A model generated the notes under the pieces. The model was not told where the DNA came from. It saw only the letters and a program-made list of their open reading frames with translations, and ran no database searches. Made by a program: the position numbers and the translations under genes. A DNA stretch of 64,000 nt from Gordionus sp. m RMFG-2023 (Eukaryota > Nematomorpha > Gordioida > Chordodea > Parachordodidae): contig NC_088775.1 in assembly GCF_954871325.1 (NCBI RefSeq), positions 91,084,805 to 91,148,804 of the forward strand. The letters run 5' to 3'. Position 1 is the first letter of the stretch, and each line of letters starts with the position of its first letter. Below, one piece after another: positions 38,232 through 53,000 of the stretch.

Positions 38232-40590
38232 TTCTTATTATTTATTTCTTATAATGCATCTAAATTAAAGCCTTTTGAATTTTTCTAATAATACAGTAAA
38301 ATTTGTGTTTTTTTGTTTTTTAATATTTAGAAACATGCAAAAAGTTGGGATTTTTAATATTATTAATTTTAATTGTATTTATTTGCTTATTGATAATTTT
38401 TTAATAAAGAAATGACTATATATTTGGTATAATTCAGATTCAATAAAAAAATTATATTATAGTAAAGGTCTATTCCAGTAATAAAATTCTAGTTTTTAGC
38501 GTAATTATTGAAGTATAATTTCAAATTTTGACATTTCTAAACATAAGAATATAGTGATATAGCTTCACACAACGAGGCTGAGCTGAAAAATCTACCTTGA
38601 CGCGCAAACAAAAAAATTGGCTTAACCTAAAAGCGCGCACACTAAACTCGGCTCAACTTTAAATCTCAAGTCGATATTCGCTCAACTTGGAATGCGAGCC
38701 GAAGAAATTGGTTCAGCCTTGGAGTTTAAACAATAAAATAGACTCAACCTTTTAACACGAGCCTAAAAAATTTAACCAGCCTTGGAGTGTAAGCAATTAA
38801 AATGACTAGTTAATACATTTCATTTTTATTTTAAAAATTAATATTATGGCAAAAGAAATATTTGATAATAAATTCTGTAATAGAGAATTTTAGTGTATAT
38901 GTTATTGTAATATTTGGTAATTTAAAGAAAAATAAATATAGTTAAGGAATTAGATTTTAAAAATATTAATCTATAAATATATAACTCATTTTATGAAGTT
39001 AAACTTTTACAACTTTTTTAATGTAAATTGGTAATTATATGATTAATTATGTTTAGTAATGATATGAGCTAAGCGCACTTATTAACTTATCTATAGGAAT
39101 ATTAGTTTTTAGTAAACTTTTATTTTTTTTTCCTTATTTTAGTTATGGAACGGCCATGGTCTAGCATATTAAAAATATAAAATTATCATCTTTCATCTTT
39201 CCATACACAAAATGTGTAAAAATGATAAAATATTTTCAACTTTCACAATATAGGAATTTTCTTAAAAATTCTAAAAGTATGTGAAAAATAATTATATTTT
39301 GTTATCTCCTTAAGCGTTTTATATTATTTACATGTTTACGTTTTCATATCTAGATAATTTAAGATATTATGGTTTAAATTAAAAAGATTAGAAGGTTTAA
39401 TATTTACAAAAGAAAATGTTATGACCATATTCTCTTATTTTATGATAATTTTACAAAATACCTAATTTATCATGGCCATGATAATAATAGTATTATTTTG
39501 CTATAAATTATATATTCATATAAATCATGTTAATTTGTATTAGAAAAGATTAAAATAGTTTAAACACTGAATTTATTATCACTATAATCAGTAGGGCTAT
39601 GCATATTCAAATTACCTGGTTATTAAATTCAAATAAATTATCAAAAATATCGAGGTTCAGTATTGTAGACTATGTTTTGGATAATTTTACAATTTTATCC
39701 CTATCTAATCCTGAACAAATTTTTAATCCAACAATCCTAGCCTCCTTATAATGATTTGTTTTATAGGAAGCTTTGATATTTTAAGATGTTTATGTGGGAA
39801 AAATTAGTTGCCAATTCCAAGATATACACCTTGGAAATCATTAAAACCCATCAGCCAGTCCTGAAAAATTTTGGGATTGGCTGGTTAAATCATATTTTTC
39901 TGTAAAATTTAGATAAATATAAAATTTTAATATATTTGTTTGAATTTTAAATAAATATTTTGTTTTATAGAGATCATTTAAAATAAATTACAATTTGTTG
40001 ATTTTTTATATTTTAAGAGGTGTCAAAATATAGTACTAAATCAAATCTATATATATTATAGTAATTTCATAAAAATGAACAATTTATTTGTATAATCCTA
40101 TTAAAAAAATATAGATATCACACACATTTGATTTATAAAACAATTATGGAAAGATAGATAGTGAAGAGAAATATGAGCTTTAATTGACATTGGGGAAAAA
40201 TTAGTTGTATATGTGTTTATGAAAATGAATACAAAAAAATTAACATCATGCTGTGATAAACTTTTCATGAAATATTAATGTGCACAATTTAAAAAATAAA
40301 TATAAATGGTCAAGTTGGGCCAAAATTTAATAAGCTGAGCAACTTTTCATAATCTAAACTTGTCATGTTTTGCATATCTTTAATGCCCATCACACCATTT
40401 TAATATTGGCACCACATCTGAATATATATGATGATAAAAGCTTGTTCAAAATCTATACTGAAAAGAAATCTATATTATTTAATATATTTTTTTTTCAACT
40501 ATTAATGTCATTTATTTTAAAATTAAAAATATATATAGAAATAAAATTAATATTAAAATTAACATATCAAATATAAAATAAAACAATATT
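38232..40590. other. AT-rich intergenic sequence with degenerate repeats
   Basis: At 38565-38800, loosely repeated 45-60 bp units contain GGCTCAACTT / GGTTCAGCCTTGGAGT motifs. Otherwise nothing is recognised. Confidence 0.5.
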
Positions 40591-40593
40591 ATA

Positions 40594-41265
40594 TTATATA
40601 AAAACGAAGGTGGGACTACAAATTCCCAAAAAACATGAGTAATTATATTTTAAAATAGTGATTTGAAGGTTTTGTTTTAAAAAATAGAATTCTTTTGGTT
40701 TTGATGTAAGGGCTCTTGTCTTATCCCCTGTATTTTTTAAGAACTTTAAAGTTCCGCTTGGCACAAATGATCGGTAAAAATATAATTTGTGAATTTGGAA
40801 TTCACTGTTCTTCTTGGCTATATCAACTGGATTATAATTTAAATTTTTTGGGAAAGAAGATACGCATGTGAAGTCCAAAATTAAGGATTTCCATAAAGAC
40901 CAAGGCACGGAAGTTAAGCCATCTGGTCTTAAGCCATCATCTAATGATAAATTTATAGGCTCGAGGATGTTTGGTATTCGGGCCCTGGTAAGAGAACGGT
41001 TAATAGCTAAATTAATTGCTGCATGTCTTGCATGCCTGCCTTGAATATATATACAATTTAGACCATGTCTCCCTTTGGAGTCAACTAATATTTTACATTT
41101 GATGCATGTATGTGGTTGAACAATGTTACATCCTAGTCGATGGCCTATGACAACTCTTAATTGTTCATCTGATAAGAGGTTACCTAGGTTATGACTTGGT
41201 AATGCTTCCAACCATTCATAACCACTAGTACAGTCAGCATTCTGTAATAGTTGAATATACTCCAA
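40594..41265 (-). pseudogene. C-terminal Cys/His and endonuclease-like domain of the LINE
   Basis: 223 codons including SDEQLRVVIGHRLGCNI, PHTCIKC, GRHGLNC, GRHARHAAINLAI and RPDGLTSVPW. The order is typical of the region after the RT in a group of invertebrate non-LTR retrotransposons. The frame continues past the domain into low-complexity sequence. Confidence 0.7.
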
Positions 41266-42190
41266 AGGGGGGTTTGATGAGATTATTTAAAATTTTTTTT
41301 AATTAAAGGTTCATAAATAGATTTGTGTATTAAGATTATGGGTAAGACAGCTTCAGGTGGAACTAAAGATACCCAGACTGTCATGACTGAGTTTAAAAGG
41401 TTATCTTTAGGAGAGATAAAAGAAGATATGGCATTATTCATCAAACGCGATGCCAAAAATGAGGAAAGAGATATAAGATTTAAAGGATATAAATATAAAC
41501 CACCCATTTCCGAGGGTAATTGTGAGAAACTCCAATTAAAATCTTCCAATTTAATATTTAAAATATTTTCTAATAAATATCTAAAAAATTCATGAACACT
41601 ATTAATAATTTCATTATTTAAAAAAAAGGAAGAGGATCTAAAAATATGTAAAATCTTTGGTAAAAATAAATATTTTTTTTAAAAGAAAAAAGCTCTGATG
41701 TGAAGGAAATTCGTTTAAAATAGTTTCAAGTCCTAATAAGCCTCCGAAAAATTTTTCCATGAACACCTCTCAGTTGGAAAAACTGCTTAAAGGTGAACCT
41801 AGAAGATTAATTTCACTTTTTTTAATGATTTTAAACCCTTGGACTTTGAGAGTATTTGAATTTAAAAGGCATATTTCAGATTTAGCTTTATTTAGAGTAA
41901 GGCCTATGTTTAGAGAATTCTTCTCTATATATTCTATCGCTATCATCATCTAGATACCATATGTTTAAAATTAAAAAAGGATTTTAGACAATGAACTAGG
42001 TTAAGTATACCTAAACTAAAGATCAGAGGGCCCAAAGGGTCTCCTTGTTGAATACCTTCGTCAGAAGGAATTGTATATTCCCCGAATTTGAGAGGAGTTC
42101 TACAGCCATATTCGTGTTTGCATTTTCTAAAGATTCTCTTTGAAATTCAATATATCCAAAAAAAAGCATTGTATAAAAAGTATTTTTTTT
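40594..42190 (-). mobile_element. LINE-like reverse transcriptase with endonuclease-like tail
   Basis: Minus strand, in order: an RT block with the conserved IQQGDPLGPLIFSL (about 42010-42060); a YLDD catalytic box (about 41955); LNIGLTLNKAKSEICLL; a thumb-like PSEMGGLYLYPLNL (41283-41549); then 40594-41265 with a Cys/His cluster (CIKCKILVDSKGRHGLNC) followed by LRPDGLTSVPWSLWKSLILD, which resembles a PD-(D/E)XK restriction-like endonuclease. No gag, protease or terminal repeats are seen, so a non-LTR retrotransposon is the best call. Several frameshifts and stops make it inactive, and the 5' part is missing. Confidence 0.7.
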
Positions 42191-42344
42191 TTATTTTCAG
42201 ATAAGAAAAAATTTGTTTTAAATGAATATGCCACTTATTAAATTAATTAACAAAATTAAACCCTTTTTTTAATTTTAAAAATTGCAGTTTTATAAATCAT
42301 ATAACTACATATTTGTAATCCTATTGATTTAAAAATATGAAATA

Positions 42345-42475
42345 GTGTTTGCAATGGTCCGGCCCCATCTGGTCCAGTCCTTTTATTCTAAAACTGGACT
42401 GATAGACCGTTAAGTCAAGTGAGGCCAGACCATGGAACCGTCTGTTTGGTCCAGTTGGTCCTGTTTCGTCTAAAA
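42345..42475. repeat. GGTCCGGCC / GGTCCAGT-type MITE fragment
   Basis: Contains GGTCCGGCCCCATCTGGTCC, CTGGTCCAGTCC and a mirrored TTTGGTCCAGTTGGTCC. It resembles hAT subterminal repeats; borders are unclear. Confidence 0.4.
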
Positions 42476-43096
42476 AAAATTTTTTTTGTTAAGCCATATT
42501 TATTCTGCATGAAATTTATTAAAAATATAAAACATGTTAAATTACCAATATTTTAATTATATCATCAAATCATTTTTATCATATTGATTAAACCAAATAC
42601 AAGTTTATTGAATATAATTTAAATCAATTTGATTAGCATATTTAATTAAATTTTTGTTTTTGAATGTGATAGATATTTGGTTATAAAATAAAACTGATTT
42701 ATAAATATAATATTCTAATTATTTTTCTAAAAAAAATCAAAAATAATTCCATTTTTTTACCCATTCAATACCAATACAATATTTCGTTAATCTCTGGATT
42801 TTTATAGTTTCCAACCCTAAATCATAACTATAAGCAGGTTTATTATTTGATGAAGTTTTTATTCATTTATTTTAAAATTTTGAGCTCTTAATATGATATA
42901 TATGCGTAATTTACTTGTGCTTGGAATCGGAAATATCTGGAGACATATTTTACATGTTTTCTCAGAATTATCCTTTCAAAAAATTTATATAATTCTTTAA
43001 CATATTTTCAAATTTGAATTTGATCGATTTTTTTTATTTGCACTACTAATACTCTTTTCTAAATCAATAGCTATTCCTTGGCTGAGGGTGGTAATT

Positions 43097-43414
<318 letters not shown>

Positions 43415-43424
43415 CAATCAATCA

Positions 43425-43562
43425 CGCCTGAAGATTTTGCTCATAGAAGGAACAAAGGTCGAGTCATATATTATAGAAATATCGAGGTTTAGGCATTATC
43501 TGGCTAAAGAATTGAGTTCCTTTTAAAAAAACGCCTGTTAAACGAGCCGTTTAACAACACTA
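43425..43562. mobile_element. Right half of a palindromic MITE
   Basis: CTGAAGATTTTGCTCATAGAAGG to GAGCCGTTTAACAACACTA, the right half of the TAGTGTTGTTAAAC family. The left half is replaced by the (TTTC)n tract. Confidence 0.8.
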
Positions 43563-43856
43563 AGTGTGGGGGTAGATTTTGGAGGGGAGGGGCTTGTCTG
43601 GAACAAAGTTGCTGACAGATAGACATTGACTGTTGGGCCTAACTTAAAAAAATCCCAAATTTTCCCAGACACCTTCCCATGTCGAAAATCTTATAACAAG
43701 AATTTAGGGCATTCGCAACTTAATTTTTTTTTAAAAATTCTCATAGATTCTTCTCGAACGCTTTTTTCAATTCATCACCATCACCCAAATCACCCATCTA
43801 CCATCCTTCGCAAATATTATCCTCCTCTAGGTAGTACCCACATTCGTGTCCTACAC

Positions 43857-44099
43857 ATGAAACGCAAGTTGTACCAGGACATGTGGAAGGCATGGCCCCT
43901 GTATTACAGGCTCCCCATTAGTATCATAATAGTATACACACTTTATAAGCAGTGCGATAACGCCATCTACAAATATCGAAAGACACGAAAAGAAAAATCT
44001 TCCTCCAGGAACGCCACTGGCTTTAGAAACGAGAGCGACGTTGACGAGGATGAGATAAGAACTTTGGAAGACGAAGTTAAGCTAGCTTACCGTTGGCAA
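43857..44099 (+). CDS. PISD: PISD exon 1
   Basis: The first in-frame ATG (43857) gives MKRKLYQDMWKAWPLYYRLP, a hydrophobic segment, then KYRKTRKEK and LEDEVKLAYRWQ before a CAA|GTAATA donor. YRWQ plus the next exon's VSIYK matches human HWEVALYK. The frame stays open upstream to 43626, and a TCATAG acceptor ends at 43746, so an upstream exon encoding a mitochondrial presequence is possible. Confidence 0.8.
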
Positions 44100-47000
44100 G
44101 TAATATATAATATAGAATTAGATATATATTTTAATTCAACTGTCACTCTTAAAGTTAACCCGAGTCCTGGAATAACTAAATTACCCCTAAGGAAACAAAT
44201 TCATTACCTATTATACAAGTGTTATTATTTTATGCCCTACCACTTTTTAAAAACCGGCTCACATCTGTTCGATAATTTCGGGTAACATTTTTCTTTAAAA
44301 AATTCTTTTGACTATAATGCAATATTCTAATCTTCGGAATTCGTATATAACTTCAATTTATTGATTTAATGACGCGCACAAGTTGAGCGTTTAAACGCTG
44401 CGTCGCTTGCGCAAATAACGCATTTCAGATGGCCGCGTGTAAAATCGGTAAAATTACCGTTTGGCGTTAGCAACCATTTAATAAAACGCAAATAGGTTGG
44501 TTTGCTTTATTTGCATTCACTTTATAATATTAATATAAAAATGTAATAATAAATAACTTACTTATAATCCCTAAAAAAAAAAGGGAATATTTAGAAAATT
44601 AAAAGAAATAAGAATGCAGACGATAATATTAATTTTCAAACGACAAATTTTATCCTTGAACTTATTTAGAAACTTATTTGAATCGACGATATTAATAAAA
44701 GAGGGCAACCTCAAGTTTAAACAAGGTGACGCGTTACGTTTTTTATTTATTTAAAAATTACGGCAAAACGTAAACGCTCAATTTGTGTGCACTATAGGGC
44801 TTTCTAGTTATATTTATATTTTTAAGGATGCACCAATATTTTTTTAATCAGATCGGGTCTGGCCGATTTTTCGTCTTTCTTTTAAATATCGGTTTTAGGC
44901 CGATACGCTTAAATTTACCGATTAGATCCGATAAAATGGCGTCTTAATTAATAAATCTTTTTTTTAAAATTAATTAATATTTTAAGAAAATATTAATTTT
45001 TATATAAATTTGAAGAGCCGTAATATATTTTTTATTAAAAAAAAACTAACAATAAATTAAAAACGTTATAAATTAACATAACTAACTTTTAAAAAGAATA
45101 TATATAATTTTAAAACCAATGACTAGACGAGATTCTCATTTTTACGAATCTAGGAAAATAATTCATCCGAAATAATAAATCCCCGTTTTTTTAAGATACT
45201 AAAAAATATAACAAAATTAATATAAATAACCATGGAATGAAAATCCCTACAATATAATCTCCATGGGAATAAAAATTTTGAGAATAATCATATTTCGGAA
45301 GAATTATTATTGGGGATGATTATTTCCGGGAATTATTGGGATATCTGTTTACACGGATAAAAACACTTTTCGCTAACAAAATAGAATTTACAACGATTTT
45401 ACTATATAAATAAATGATTTATCAATTCTTACATACTTTAATATAACCTAATAAATAATCCTTTTTTAAATGACTTATGTTATGGTATAATTAAAGATAA
45501 AAATATATTAAATCATACACGAACAAAATCGGATTAGTTTGGTTATCGGATCGGGTCGGCCTTCGAATAGTCGGTATCGGATACAGCTCAATGGCATATA
45601 ATCGTGCCTAGACTGACGATGCATTCATTAAAATTGTACGTCATATGAAAACAGCTGGGGACGCCATTTTGATTCCATATATCATTATTAAAAATTTTAA
45701 ATGAGAGGCCAATTTATCCCTATATCTGACGCAACACTTTATGTAAAGTAATTGCCTGATTCATCGATGATAATAAGCAAGAGCAAGTTATCGATTTATT
45801 ATAGTGCGCACGAATTGAATATTTTAACGTTGCGTTACAAAACGCAAATAAGGCATTTTAAGTGCATTCGTTTAAATTGGGTAAGTTTGCGTTTTATATT
45901 TTAAATTATTGATACGCGTCTTTAAACGCTGCGTTGAATACATTTTGTACGCACTATTAAGTAGTTTTTAACATGAGAATAATGATAATATGGGTTTCCA
46001 AAATGGCGGATCCAGCTGATTTGCATTCAACGACGCTTTCAAATGCATTTATGAATGCCTTATCAGTTTAGGTATTATCTATATGTCATTGGATCAGCCT
46101 CCAAAAAAGTGGTTTCGGAACACCCTCAATATTTTTTGATAGGATTTTATATGGGATGACTTTATACAGGTAAATGAATATCATGGTTCATAAGTTCTAT
46201 TTTGTTTCATCCTATTTAGAAACATTAAGGGTTGTCCGATAAAATTTAAACTTGATTAAAATCGCGCAACGATTTTCTTTATTAAACTTGGTGAATATAC
46301 CTTAAATATAGTAAAATACAAAGACTCTTTGGAATAAACTTGATACTATCTTTGCCTTAACTATCACAATGGAAAAAAAAATATAACATTTTAAAAAATA
46401 TCTAACAGGGACAAAATTTTTTTACAAATTTTTAAAAATATGGAAAGGGCTTTTCTAGGATAGTGTGAGTCGGAAATCTTGCCGAATATATGCTGCCTTA
46501 TGTGATACCAGAGACCTGCAGAGGTGCCATTTACACGGCCCGGCCTGGCCTGGATTTTTTTTCATCCCGGTCCTGCTTTTTAAAATTAAATTTCAGGCCG
46601 GTACGTGTTCCCGGGCCAAGCTTAGGGCGGGGCCTACCGGTCTCTGTGTGATACCCTTTGCTCATTTCCCTGTATATTTTAATTAAATTTCTAATTTGAA
46701 GAAACACAAAAAAATATCTTTGCCAAAAGTTGCTAGGGGTAAATGATAACTTGTAAATTGATTTTTTTTTTGCGGAATTATTGATGCGGTGAATATCTTA
46801 GATTTCGCCGGAGAATAAATTCTACGCGAAGGGACAGTTGGTTCATGGAATAAGTATGGTACCATCTTGACTTCTAACACGATTTGATGAGGAAGCAATT
46901 TTATCTGTTAAAAAAAAACTTTAAAATTATATTTACTAGGGCGTCGCCTTAGACCGACCTTCTGGAGACCGACCTTCTGGCAGGGGTGAGTGAAGCATGG

Positions 47001-50000
47001 GAATCACTGGCACTGAATCCGAGATAGCCACTAATCACAAGGCATGAGATATCAATTAAAAAATTTTTTAAAACAATATAGGTATGGGTTAGAGTAGGTA
47101 GATTTAAAAAAAATAATTAATGTATCGCCATTATAAATGAGTGTATAATATCAATGGCTCATTTATCGAGCAGGAACAATGATAAATAAAAATTATATGG
47201 AAATATTTACTAAAAAATATTATTCAAAATAGTAAGTATATTAGGGGATAAAGACAAAGGGGAACCAATTCTCTCTAGTTATTTTTCATAAGGGAGGATT
47301 AAAATAAGAAAAAAAAATAGTATTCCTTGTGGAAAGATATGGAATAAATATTTGAATAATATAAATATCATGCGTGCTATGGTATTGTTATTTTTGTGAT
47401 AAATGTAAAAATCTTATTTAAATAACAAGAATAGAATACCCCCTATCATAAAAAAATTTAGCAGGAATAAAAAGGAGTTAAGAATAGAGATATATAATTT
47501 TAAATTAAATAAAAAAAAATATTGTAATATACATCGGGGTCATTCCATGTCAAATCAATCACTATCGGCCGACCCCTGTCGATTTCGATAAAAAATTGTA
47601 GGCTGGTTATATTTCCCATTAGATCATAAACAAAATTTTAGCGCATTAGCAACTATATTAGCGGAGATTAATATTTAAATTTTTAAAATAATGTATACTA
47701 TATATATATATATTTTTTTTTGTGAGTTATACAAAATAATCGGCAGGAATATTCGAGTATTTTTCGGCCCAACCAAATGACAAGCTTTAATGAAAAAGTA
47801 GGATCCTTAAGAATAGATATATAAATTTATTTAAATATTAAGAATAAAGTCTTTGTATACTTTTCTGTGAGTTATACAAAATAATCATCAGGGATAATAG
47901 AGCATTATTCGGCCCGATAAAAGGGATAGTATTTAAAAATAAGTAGGATACTTAAGAATAGATATATATAAATTTATTTCCAATTATAAAATAATATCAT
48001 ACTAAGTTGTGTTCCTTTATATATAAACCGGGATTAATCACCTCACAATACACCTAATTGGTTTTAGTTCTCGTCTTATCATTGGTCATAATCTTTAGTT
48101 TATGAGAAGAACAAACCCGAGACATAGCCACATATAGATGCCCATGTGAAAAAACAGGATGAGGTAAATAGATGCCAACTTTGTTCAACGTTTGTCCCTG
48201 AACTTTACTTATTGCCATGACAAAAGCAGATCTCACGGGAAATTGTAAACTAGAATCAGTTGGAATTAAACTTATTATTAGGAATGAAAATTTTAGTGCT
48301 GAGAAAGCTACCAGAAACAAATTCCGCCTAATCTATATTTTGTAGCAAAGAGGTTTTAATCAATTTAGTCCCATTGCTCAAACCAGATGCAGAATTTAAA
48401 TCACGCATTAAAATTATAGGTACCCAGAACTTTGAGTGAAAGTTTGAGAGGTGATAATCCTGATATACTTAATAAGTTTAAAAATTCAGTGGGATAAAAC
48501 GTCGCTACTTCCTCGGTTATCGTTTCGTCAGCACTTGTATATATATAATCAAATCCCCAAGAATTTTGTTAATCAATTGAATATTTCTGCAATCGACATT
48601 TACGTTTTTAGCAGGATGGCATTTTGAGCAAATGATGCACGGTTAAAGGAGTTATTCTTTTTTTTCTATATCGTAAACAAATAATAAGATCCTTGATATC
48701 ATTGAAAGGTATAAAACAATCTTCAGGAATTTTTACTTTATCCCTGGAGTAATCAAATGTCTCATAGCCTTTCACCAACTCTTAAAAGATAATTTGAATA
48801 AGTCTCATATTAATACCTAACCTTAATGGTAATATATGCCACCATAAATACGCCCTTTTTATGGTTGAGTTAATAATGTCGCATCTTCCATCAGGTTTAT
48901 AAGATCTCCGCCAAGGATAATAATATTCCCACCAAACGGCTTATTCTATTTCATTATATCCTGGAATGACCTATCCACGACCTCGAATAGACGTATATGC
49001 GTCATTAATATTTCGTCCCATATTAAAATTGTCGATTGTCTTATCAATTCAGCTATTTGGTTTGGTAAGGGATATTACACGAGGAACTTTCATGAATATT
49101 TAGAGGGATGTTGAAACGTGAATGTGCAGTGCGGCTATTATGAAGAAGGGGTTGAAGCAATGCCAGAAGATGCAACAGCTATTGTAATTTTTGCCTTGAG
49201 CTCTTAAGTCATATAATATTGTAATTAATAGAAATGCTTTTCCAGTACCCCCAGGTCCATCTATAAAAAAAAATAAATTATGGGATGGAGAGTAGGGTTA
49301 GGACTAAATTTTGGTATAGATAATATTTTGATCACGATTAAATAAATTGTATGCATATCATCAGCATCGTAGGAAGTATCTTCCCGAATAAGGTGGCAAT
49401 CAACTATAGCAGATGGAGATTGAGAGGATAATAAAGGGATAGACATTCTCAATAAACCCTTAAGAGATTTACCATTTTGGATCAAAATTTGATTGATGTG
49501 GCACAGCGCGAGATTTTCGCTGATAGAGCTCTCCGGCTCTGGGATTTTTTCTTAGCAAAATCTTCACAAAGGAAATATTTAAAAGAATGTCATAGAACAA
49601 CAGGATCTCTAGGCTCACAATATAATAAAAATAACGCGCAATTGATATGGCATATTAAAGGAGAGACCTTCTACCACGTCGAATACATGCATCTTTAAAA
49701 ATATTACTGACAATTCGATTAAAGGAGCGTAGATCATCAAAACATGTTGGCCAAGCTACATAATTAAGTAAGAGTCTTAAATAAAAAACCTCACCCTCTT
49801 TAAGAGAAACTGTGCGTATACCAATAACCTTATCACTACGCCTTTGACGTTTTATCCACTGTTTAGACAGAGAGGTTTCCACACATGATATCTTACAAAA
49901 TCTGAATAAATATACTGTCTGGCACCTGTATCAAGAGCATTAATTTTAAACCATTCAGTTAATTTTGTACCAGGAATTTTAGTTAAGATATTATTTAAAT

Positions 50001-53000
50001 CAGCATTTGGTTATAAACGGATCAAATTTTGATTAGGTAAATGAAGGTCTAAACGATAGACTGCAGGAGAATGATCCTGCATTTCAAAATCCAGAGTACG
50101 CCATAGCGATTCTATAGCGGATATATATCGAGCATCAATGAACTGGGTAGTTTCATCGACATTATTAATGGAAAGAGATGCAGTAGTTCTGTCATGGCCT
50201 TTGTAACAATACTTATATAGGTATTTTATGGACTGGACTGAAGAACAAATTTTTACGTTTATATGTGCATTATCTTTTTGTGATAAATGCTTATTATTGG
50301 GTATAATCAAACGGTTGTTAAATATAAATCCGTTAAATTTTTATTATAATGTAACGCCGTCATTTTTTCACCATATAAAGGATAACCGTACTTATCAATA
50401 GAAAAGGTATCCACGAATGATTTAGGATATTTTTTGAGCATTTTCCATCAATCATGCAGGACTATTAGGAAATGTTATACCACATGGTCCATATGTATTA
50501 CAATTGCTGATAATCTGGAACAGCATGGGCTCGGTAATTTTGTTAGGAGTCTCAGCCCAAACTACCTCATCATAGCAAAAATTTGATCTTCGATCCAGTC
50601 CGTAAAATACCTATATAAGTATTGTTATAAAGGCCATGACAGAGCTACTGCATCTATTTCCATTAATAATGTCGATGAAACTACCCAATTCATTGATGCT
50701 CTATATATATCCGCCATAGAATCTCTATGACGTACTCTAGATTATAAAATGCAGGATAATTCTCCTGCAGTCTATCGATTAGACCTTCATATACCCAATT
50801 TGATTCTTTTTCAAACAAAAGCTGACTTAAACAATATCTTAACTAAAATTCCTGGTATAAAATTAACGGAATGGTTTAAAATTAATGCTTTTGCTAAGGT
50901 GCCAGTCAATATATTTATGCAGATATTGTACGATATTATGTGTGGGAACCTCTCTCTAAACAGTGGATAAAACGTCAAATGGATGGAGATTAGGTTATTG
51001 GTCATATACGTACAGTTTCTCCGAAAGTGGGTTAGGTTTTTTATTTAAGTCTCTTGCTTAATTATGTAATGCTTTGAATATATACGCTCCTTTAATGGGA
51101 TTTTCAGTAATACTTTTAAAGATGCATTTAGTCGACGTAGTATGTTATCTGATGATGTCGAATGGAACCATTGTTTAGAGTAATCTTTAATATGCCATAT
51201 CAATTGCGCCAGTTATTTTCTGTTATTTTATTACAGTGTGTGCCTAGAGATCCTGTTGTTCTATAGCATTCTTTTAAATATTTCCTTTGTGAAGATGTTG
51301 CCAAGAAAAGATGACCACAGCCGGATAGCCTTATCAGCCCAAATCTCACCATTCCTCATCAATCAATGATTCAAAATGGTAAATCTCTTGATTTTTTGGT
51401 CATGCCTATCCCTTTTCACTCAATCTCCATCTGCTACATTTGATATTATATGTCACCTTATTTAGGAGGAAACTTCTTACGATACTGATATGCATAAAAA
51501 ATATTTGGCAAACTACAATTTATTTAATCGTGATCAATATATTATTTATACCAAAATTAAGCCCTTACACTCTACTCCATCCTATAATTTATTCTTTATA
51601 GATGGACCTGGGGGTACTGGAAAGGCATTTCTATTAAATACAATATTATATGACTTGAGAGTTCAAGGTAAAATTGCAATAGCTGTTGCATCTTCTGGCA
51701 TTGCTTCATAATGGCCGCCCTGTACATTCACATTGCAACATCCCTCTAAATATTCATGAAAGTTCCTTATGTAATATCCCTTACCAAAGCAAAATAGCTG
51801 TATTGATAAGACAATCGGTAATTATAATATGGGACGAAATATCAATAACGCAGAGACATATATTCGAGGCTATGGTTACGTCATTCGAGGATATAATGAA
51901 ATTGAATAAACCGTTTGGTGTTAAAATTTTTATTTTTAGCTGATATTTAGAAAATTTTATCTGTTATTAAACGTGCTGGAAGATGCGACATTGTTAATTC
52001 AATCTTAAAACTATCGTATTTATAGTCGCATATATTGCTAATAAGGTTAGGTATTAATATGAGACTGTTATAATCTCCCCTCTCAAATAAATCCTTAAAT
52101 TTTCCTTTAAAAGTTGGTAAAGGCTACGAGACATTTGCTGGCTCCAGGGATAAAATAAAATTCTGAAGATTGTTTTAAAACTTCCAATGATATCGCGGAT
52201 CTTATTGCTTTTGTTTACGATATAGACAAAGACAATACTTCCTTTAACCTTACATCATTTTCTCAAAATGCTATCCTGACTCTTAAAAACGCAAATGTCC
52301 CATTATTAAATTGATTAACAAAATTCCTGGGGATTTGATTTTATATATACAAATGCTGATAAAGCGATACTGATATAACGATAACCCAGAAAGAAGCTAC
52401 GATTCCACTGAATTTTTTCTTGAAGTATATCAGGATTGCCACTTAACGAACTTTCACTCGGGGTACCTATAATTTTAATGCGTGATTTAAATTCTGCTTC
52501 TGGTTAGATCTTGACTAAATTGATTATATCCTCTTTGCGATATATAATTGAGGCGGAATTTGTTTCTGGTAGCTTTCTCAAAACTAAAGTTTTCATTCCT
52601 AGAATGAGTTTTATTCCAACTAATTTTGGTTTACCATTTTCTTTTAACCTCCGCCAATTTCCCCTGACACCTGCTTTTGTCATGATAATTAATAAAGTTC
52701 AGGGACAAACATTGAACAAAGTTGGCATCTATTTATCTTATCCTGTTTCTTTCACATATTCAGCTATATGGCTATGTCCCGAGTTTAAGATTGTGACCAA
52801 TGATAAAACAAGAACTGCAACCAGTGGGGTGCATTGTGAGGTTTTATCCGATTAATCCCGGTTTATACAAATAACAATACTTATTATCATATTTGTTTTA
52901 TAATTTAATAAATTTACATATCTATTTTAAGAAATCCTACTTATTTTAAAGCTGTCCATTTTGTCGGGCCAAACAATATGCCCTTTTATCTGATGAATAT

